Shown here piece by piece: positions 57,013 through 64,000 of a stretch of DNA of 64,000 bases (its first letter is position 1; every line of letters starts with the position of its first letter). Source of the DNA: Rhizophagus irregularis (Eukaryota > Glomeromycota > Glomeromycetes > Glomerales > Glomeraceae); contig NC_089458.1 of NCBI RefSeq assembly GCF_026210795.1, positions 1,876,001 to 1,940,000 of the forward strand, read 5' to 3'. The notes under the pieces were generated by a model, which saw nothing but the letters and a program-made list of their open reading frames with translations, was not told the origin of the DNA and did not search any database. A program made the translations under genes and the position numbers.

Positions 57013-60000
57013 CTAACTCTCTTCATCTTCTTCCATAATCATTGCTGGCTGTCTCCGCGAACTTCTCGATGTTAAAGGACTACCACGCCGTGGATTTATC
57101 CCATTATTATGTAAGAACATCATCTGTGAAACATTAAATGGCATATTTGGTGGTGAAGGTGAAGAATCTCTTCTAAAACTAGATTCACTACGTCTACTAC
57201 TAATTGGAATGTCTATACCATTGTTCATTGCTCCATTTGTATTACTACTACTATGATGATTATCTTCAATATTGTCTTCATTAACAATGTTCAATGATGA
57301 AGCTGTTGAAGGTAAAGAATGAGAGCGGGAATGTAATAATTTATTAAAAGGTTTTGACAAATGTGGTGATGAAGGTGTTGGTGAAGATGATCTCGGTGAT
57401 TCTGGCGGTGTTGACATTAAATGATTCATTACAGATTTTGTAGTAGTTAGCGGTTTTTCAACAGGTGATACTTTCTCTTCTAATTGTTTACCTCTTCCAG
57501 ATGATGTCTGTAATACATCGGAGTGAACTGGTGGATATGACGCTAGACGATTATGACTCTTTTTATTACGAAGTGGAATATCTACATCACAATCTGTTGG
57601 GGATAAAGGTGGTGAAACCGGACTTGTTGGGGATTGTGATAAATTTCTTGGTGGTGAAATACTTATCTGAATAGGTTGACGTGATGGTGGTGAAGGGAAT
57701 GCAGGTGGGTTCATGGTGGTATCATCGGGTTTGATTACTGGTGAATCATTCGGAGATGATGAGGCTGAAGTTGACGGTGAGGGTGATGCTGTACGCGACC
57801 TTGGATTAGATGTAAAAGTGCTTGCAGCATCAACATATTCTGATTCGTCACCATCGTCACTTGATGCTAAAGTCTCTTCTGATATCTTGTGTGGAGATAC
57901 ATCAATTTTGTGTAATCCTATATATTCTTGTTTAGATATTTGAGATGGATTAGTTCTGATATTATTAGGTGGTGGTGTTGGTGGAGGTGAAGCTAATATT
58001 ATTGTTTTAGATTTTGAAGATTCTACAACCATTAATTGTTCATCTATTGTGGATTTTTCTTTTATAATCTTGGATTCAAATCCATCAAGAATAATGTTTT
58101 CTATCGCTCTTTTCTCAAAAGTGTCCCTATTTTCCTGATTATTAATAATATTATTTTCAGATGAACCAGAACCGGAAGCAGCATTAAAATTGTCCACTAA
58201 AATATTTATTGAATTAGCTCCTATGCTTCGTCGTTTAACCTGCTTACGCCCCCAGGATGAACCTGGATATGCAAATGGATTTCGACGATTTTTAGTAAAC
58301 AAAGTAGTTGTTCTAGGTCTCGCTGCCGGTGGTGTTCCGGGTATCGGTAACATACTTGTAGGTGAATTCTGTGAAAGCACAACAGAAGGTGTAACAGGAG
58401 ATATCGTTATAGGTGCAGGTGTAGTACGTTTATTCCCTTTGCTTCCTTGTATTGAGCCTCTCTTCTTCTTTTTATCTCTCAATGAATTACGATTTATTGA
58501 TGATCTTCTTGATAGGTTAATATTTGTACCATCATAACCTGGTGGTGTTTTATTACCACTTCTTCTGTTGAATCGCGATTTTGTATGTACTAAATCAGCT
58601 GGGACTACTACACCACTTTCCGCCCAATTTAGCATACTTTTCTTATATGCATTATTAGCGTCTTTTGGATTATTTGATCCGACCCACCATCCCTTGATCG
58701 TTGACAACGTTGACAAAAATCCTTTCTTCCGATGATTACTCTTCCCATTAGGTATAGGCATTGGCGCGGTATTACTAAGCGGTATTGGACTAACTGAACG
58801 TGAACTTATAGGGCTGGTAAATGAGGAATATTTTTTTGGTGATAAAGGAGGAGAAGCCATGGCAGTAATTGTGGTTAAAACGGGCTCAACAGCCTCTGGA
58901 TGCGATAATATTAACGATTTACGCCTTTCACGTGAAGCAGGAGCTGCATGATAAGTTTTTGGTGGTGGTGTTGGCGGTATTATTTCTTCTGAGTTTTCCA
59001 CCACTTTTTCTTCTTCTACGTGATATGTTCTATCAAGTTCAGCATTATTTATTGGTGAATCAACTTCATTTTCCTCTTCGGATTCTTCCTCTATATTTAT
59101 TTCATCATCACTCGTACCAACAGCTACATCTACTGTTGTTACAGAACTCTGTGCTCCTTCAATTTTTTTCTTTTTTCTTAATTTAGTTAGCAAAAGCCAC
59201 CAAAGTCCACTTGCGGAATCAACTTTACCTTCCAAAACACTATTTTTAATCCCTGCTATGTCAAATCCTAAGCTGTCTAGTTTTTCTAGTAATTCTTTTT
59301 CTTCGGGCGTTGTAAATAAAACTTTTTCATTAAAAGCCTTACTATCGATTGAAGATCTTCTAGATGTTTTTGACGTTGAAGGTCCCCAAGTTTTTTGCAT
59401 CGATGAACTAGGTGCAGGTGTAAAGACTTTCATTCGACTTTTAAAAGCTGAGGGTGCAATGTCATTATTATTATACCGACCATATCGAGTATATGTCATC
59501 GGATAATTATTTTGAGATGAAGTGTTTTGTTTTGTTAAAAAAATTTCTTGTCGTTGTCGTTCAAGATGACTTGTTGCATCTAGATGACTATCTTTGGAAT
59601 GTGAGATAACTGTTATTTCTTTTGTAGGTTCCTTCACACTATTTTCTTCTTCGATTGATGATATTGATTCGTCATCGGCTACTTCATCTGTAGCCCAATC
59701 ATCATCATCATCATCGTTGTATTCTTCTTCCTCATCTTTTATTGTAAACCATGCATGTTGCAAAATCTGTTTTAATGTTGGTCGCTCCGATGGCTCCAAT
59801 TGCAATATCGATCGTATGAGGTCTTTTGCTTCTGTAATTATAATTGTAATAAAAAATCAATTATACAAATTATCACACACTGTTCGCATAATTCGACTTT
59901 GCCTCTTTGCTTTTTTACTATAAATACTATAAATACCGTTTGATAAAAACTCTTCCATTTCATATTCGCCCTTTATTATTTTGTGTTTCATTTCATTTTC

Positions 60001-61513
60001 GTCATCGTCGTCAAAAGGAAGTGCTCCGCAAAGTAATGTGTAGAGAATGACACCGAGAGACCATATGTCAACCTCTATTTACGCAATGATAATGAGTACT
60101 AATTTAAACATACACTTGTAACTCGATATTTAAATTATTAAATTAATTTACCTAAACCAGAGTATTTTTTGGCAAGTAACATCTCTAAAGAAAAGAAAAT
60201 TAAAGGTTATACGAATAAATTGAGTACAATAAACAATAGTATCTAGAGAAACTCAAAGTTCTTAAAGAAAAGTGAAAGTAAAAAATCTATGAAAAATAAA
60301 TAGCACACTCTATTATATACCGAGTGTAGACTATCAGGAAAATGAGGAGAAAACTTTGAGAATTTATTAGTAACACTAATAAATTTCACCTTTTCAGATT
60401 ACTTGAAATATTCGTTTACAGTAGTAAAATTTCCCTAAGCTTTGACTAATAGATTTCACTATCGAGACTCGTATGCTTGAAATTAAATCTCTAATATAAT
60501 ATCCTGCAAATTCCACTATTTTTTTTTCTTATTTTTTCTATAGAGAATATGCACGTACCTGGAGCAGAATACCCGGTAGAACCGCAAATTGTTTCCAATA
60601 ATTTTTTGCTTTCACACTCTCGTGTGAAACCAAAATCACCCAACTTAATATTATTGTAAGCATCGAGGAGAATATTTTCGAGTTTCAGGTCCCTACATTA
60701 CAAATTCGTTAAATCTACTATAAAGCATAATGATTTACAATTGTAAATCGAGCGTAATTCGTACCTATGAACTACTCTTCTGTCATGACAATATTTGACC
60801 GCCCTACATAATTGGCCAAACATTTTTCTCGCCAGATTTTCTCTTAGGCGCCCACGTTCAACTAAAAAATCATATAATTCGCCACCTTCGCAATATTCCA
60901 ATACCATATAAATTTCGGTTTCTGTTGGTATAACTTCGAGTAAGGATATAATATTAGGATGATGCAAATAGCGGTGGTGATGTATTTCACGAGTGAGATT
61001 CTCAGCATGAAGTTTTGGTATTATTTTTATTGCGACCTGAACAAGAAACAGTGTCACGTTGTCAGAAAAATTCATATAAAAATGGAATAGTTAAATAATT
61101 AACAACTTTACTTTTTGACCGGTCAGTTTATGCGTTGCAAGTTTTACTTTTCCGTATGTTCCTAATTAAGTTGAATTGAAATTATGTTATTATAAAACAT
61201 AAATTAATAATTGTATTGAAAAAAAATCATATTTTTACTTACCTTCACCCAGAGTATCCTCTAGGGCATAATTACCGACTGACCGTATATTTTTTGTTGA
61301 AAGTTCTTTTAATAATTCTTGGTAATCGGCGGCGAGCTAATTGTAAATCGTTAAATCGCATAAATGGAAATTGTTATGTGAAGTTTATAAGCAAAGTACA
61401 GCAATGAGAATAATAAATTTCTTATTTTTAATATTTATTGAACTTACTTTTGCTCTTTGATTTCTTGTATTCGGAACACCTGCCACACGCGTTTTCCCAT
61501 AAGACATATGCAT
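57013..61513 (-). CDS. Ser/Thr protein kinase, CAMK-like (Kin4/YPL150W/Ppk16-like), 1201 residues, 8 exons
   Basis: Exons: 61448-61513, 61243-61336, 61112-61161, 60765-61036, 60559-60692, 60152-60184, 59937-60074, 57013-59831. All introns are GT-AG and phases agree; 3606 coding bases including the stop. The ATG at 61513 follows an in-frame stop. Kinase domain about 43-291: LGEGTYGKV (Gly loop), VAIK (Lys74), Glu87 of helix C, HRDLKLEN (Asp162), DFG (180-182), T-loop [13 protein letters not shown] with Thr195 at the usual LKB1-type site, [14 protein letters not shown], and a final [13 protein letters not shown]. All catalytic residues are present. After an acidic stretch (about 294-325), 440-485 ([15 protein letters not shown]...[16 protein letters not shown]) resembles a UBA-like or family-specific segment. 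The rest is Ser/Pro-rich and probably disordered, with many SP/TP sites. DFGFTRE and the long tail suggest the fungal YPL150W/Ppk16 group; the subfamily is an inference. Cytoplasmic signalling is likely. Confidence 0.9.
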
Positions 61514-64000
61514 GTCGTCCAGCAACGTTTATTATGAAAAATGGGAGCGTTATATTTGCATATAAGTTATAAAAGGAGGTAAAATAATTTTAAAATAATA
61601 ATAATATAATAATATAGTGGATAGTATTTATACACAAGCGGGACAAAGGGTTATATTGTTCTGTTCTATGCCACAAAAAACTCTATTTCTCCGACTTAAT
61701 CCGCAGTCAGTAGTTTATTCGGTTTTGTGTTATATATAGTTCCAAAGCCACCTTGCCGGGCGGGCAAATTCTAATGCAAGGTCTCTAAGGTGATGAGACG
61801 AACGTATAGTGAAGAGTTAATAATATATAATAATATTAAAATATGTATAATATAAAAATTATATTGGTCAATAGGGAAAGACCACAGGTGTGGCGCCTCA
61901 AAGGACAAATTATGCGGTAAAAAATACAAAGGGATGAAGGAAAAAGATAATAGGAAGAGATATACAAAAGAGAAAAAGGTTAAGGAACGAAAATATAGTT
62001 GGGTTAATATGATGAAAAGGGAAAGGAAAATTAGAAGCGGGAAAGGTTAAAGGCTTGTTTATCCCGATTTTTTAGCAAACAGGGGCTCCTCTACGGGTGC
62101 CTGAATAATATTTCTTTTTTACTTTCTGCTCGTTGGGGGTAAAAGGAAGGGGGAACCGTAAAATTTGAGGGTCCGGTAAAAGTCTTTGGCCCTAATATGA
62201 ATAGCTGGGCGAATGGGGACATCCCGTTTTGTGATGGTCATCAATTAAAATTATTATTATCTGTGACCATCCTACATACGTCTGTATGTGTCGACATTAC
62301 CGACGTCCTTTGGTTGACCTTTCATATACTCTCATTTGTAGTACAAATGAAAAGAAAAAAAAAAATTCAAAATTACCAGCAACGAAAGAAGGATATTTTT
62401 CCTTTTGATAAGTGGTCTAATGTAAATTCTAAAACAATTTTAATAAATAGAAAGTTATGGAAAGTTTGTAAGATGGAAAAATTTAGAAATTGATGAACAA
62501 ACTTTTATATATTTATTTATCGGCGAATTTTTTTTATACACTGCCACATTTGATGCCACGCGGAATGTGTCAAGTTGTCAATTAAATATTTTTTTCTTTC
62601 CAATCGTACAATGATTATAAAAAATCTGACTACTAATACAATCGAATAACGTATTTTTCTTATTATAAAAATTTTGTTTTGTTGGCACGATTCGCTTTTT
62701 ATTATACAGACAAGATGGATAAAAAGAAATTTAAGAAAAGGGGAATTTTTTTTTTTTAAAAAAAAAGGACCTATTAACTTGAAAAGAAGGGTTAAAAATA
62801 TTTTAATTAACAAAAAAAAAATTCCTCAAAAAGGTGGAAAGAACCAGTTTTCTTATATATTGCATGCAGACAATATTTCCTGCTTAAACTGAAAATTTGA
62901 TTGTAGGACAATAATCATCAGAAAGATCTGTTATTTTCATATGAATTCCCGAAATTGTAAAGAACTACTAAAATGGACGAAGTATTTTCCCCAACCAAGT
63001 AGATCATAATACAATTTCAATTTGACGCATTTGGAACGCAAATCGCAAGTATTTAACTATTTTGGCATCATCTGCTTTTTAAGATGATTTTGACTGACAA
63101 ATATCCGGATATTTTAATTCAAAAAAGTTCCTGCATGCAGTTTTATATGAGCCTACTTAGTTTTAATTTTTGTGTTATAGTGATATTATATTAAAATAAA
63201 TTCCAGTAGAAACAATGTGTCGGATTGAAATTTGAAAGCGAGAGAACAACGAATTGAGATGTGAATACAAAATATTGTTTCTATAGTTTCTATAGAGGGA
63301 TAAAATTGTAACAATCAGAGAACCCACGTGGATGTGCAGTGTACATCATTTCTTTTGCATTGGGGACCAAAATGTACATTTTAATGATAAACTTTGGGGT
63401 AAAAAATAGAGATTTTTTAAAATTGGGATTGATGCATAGTTGTTTTTAGAATATAAATATTTCATCAATTTTTACGAATAATCTTTGATTTTTTATTTAG
63501 CGCATATTTATAAACAGATTACGTAATTGAAAGACAAAAATGGTGAAAGGCGGTGATATGTGTGTTATTCAAATCCTGTATCATTTCTTGTCTGTTTCAT
63601 CGTTTATAAATAATATTTCTTACCTATGATCTAATTTGATACCACATGAAAGGCAAAAATTCAAACAGTGTTACTTTTACTATTAGTATTCGGACAAAAA
63701 AATTGCCTTGGACAAAAATTTTTTTATCATTTTATTTATTAGTACAAAAAATTTATGACCGAATCGTTGCGTGTGTAACGTCATTAATCTTGCCTACAAT
63801 TTACAATTTCGGCTGAAATAAAATCTTTATTACAAATTTCAATGTTTTCTTTTTATAAAAGGAGGAATTGAATTAAATTATTTCACTATTCATACCAAAT
63901 AATCAAATTAATCACTCATATATATATATATATAAAATATCTAGTAATAGTTTACATACAAAGAATAAATATTATTATTACGCCGAAGAGAAAAAGAATT
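61514..64000. other. Upstream flank of the kinase gene and A/T-rich DNA, no second gene modelled
   Basis: 61514-61810 probably holds the kinase 5' untranslated region and promoter (no clear TATA; a G+C-richer patch CCACCTTGCCGGGCGGGC at 61750). 61900-62330 is more balanced in composition and could be regulatory or an unrecognised transcript; the 98-codon plus-strand frame at 62197-62493 has no family features. From 62500 to the end: A/T-rich DNA with no supported gene, RNA or TIR element. Confidence 0.45.

Noticed and set aside
57465-59923. Several plus-strand open frames of 69-115 codons
   Set aside because: They are shadows of the long coding exon of the kinase on the minus strand.

Overview
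The window looks like nuclear DNA of an arbuscular mycorrhizal fungus (Glomeromycotina, most like Rhizophagus). This rests on its strong A+T richness, short GT-AG introns, a mosaic of decayed hAT, CACTA/Plavaka-type and non-LTR elements, and decayed copies of gene families that I recognise from memory of Rhizophagus proteomes. No database search was possible, so the genus is an inference.

Only one gene is complete and confidently modelled: an eight-exon CAMK-like Ser/Thr protein kinase on the minus strand (57013-61513, 1201 residues). A second gene with a plausible model is at 50420-51576 (plus strand, about 340 residues, function uncertain). The 3' end of a third gene lies at 1-93. Everything else is intergenic, mobile or decayed.

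Layout. 1-11,200: gene end, small TIR elements, fold-back repeats and a decayed SAM-domain family gene (5640-8100). 11,263-18,576: a Russian-doll nest. A roughly 170-bp TA-flanked MITE was hit by a 968-bp hAT MITE with a perfect 8-bp duplication and by a 6.2-kb hAT-ended element, which itself carries a second TIR element and two long repeat arrays. 19,547-37,029: a second copy of the hAT MITE, split by a 16.8-kb element that contains a SINE-like unit, a ZMYM6/DUF4371-type hAT relic, a Tnp2/Plavaka transposase relic and another array. 37,030-40,200: a BED-finger hAT relic. 42,158-42,182: a run of 25 G. 43,797-46,219: a TA-flanked element with an array. 46,655-49,975: a 5'-truncated LINE. 52,300-56,430: hAT fragment, array, large inverted repeat and a recent tandem duplication. 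57,013 onward: the kinase gene and its upstream flank.

The most interesting signal is a set of five tandem arrays (13.5-16.2, 16.7-18.2, 35.3-36.5, 44.2-45.9 and 53.0-54.0 kb). Their sequences differ but they share one architecture. Most units hold a GTAAG-like donor, then a short perfect hairpin carrying a CTAAC/TTAAC branch-point-like motif at its loop, then a T-rich tract ending in AG, then about 40-60 bases before the next donor. They read as strings of mini-introns separated by micro-exon-sized segments, carried inside TIR elements. I know of no described element class with this design.
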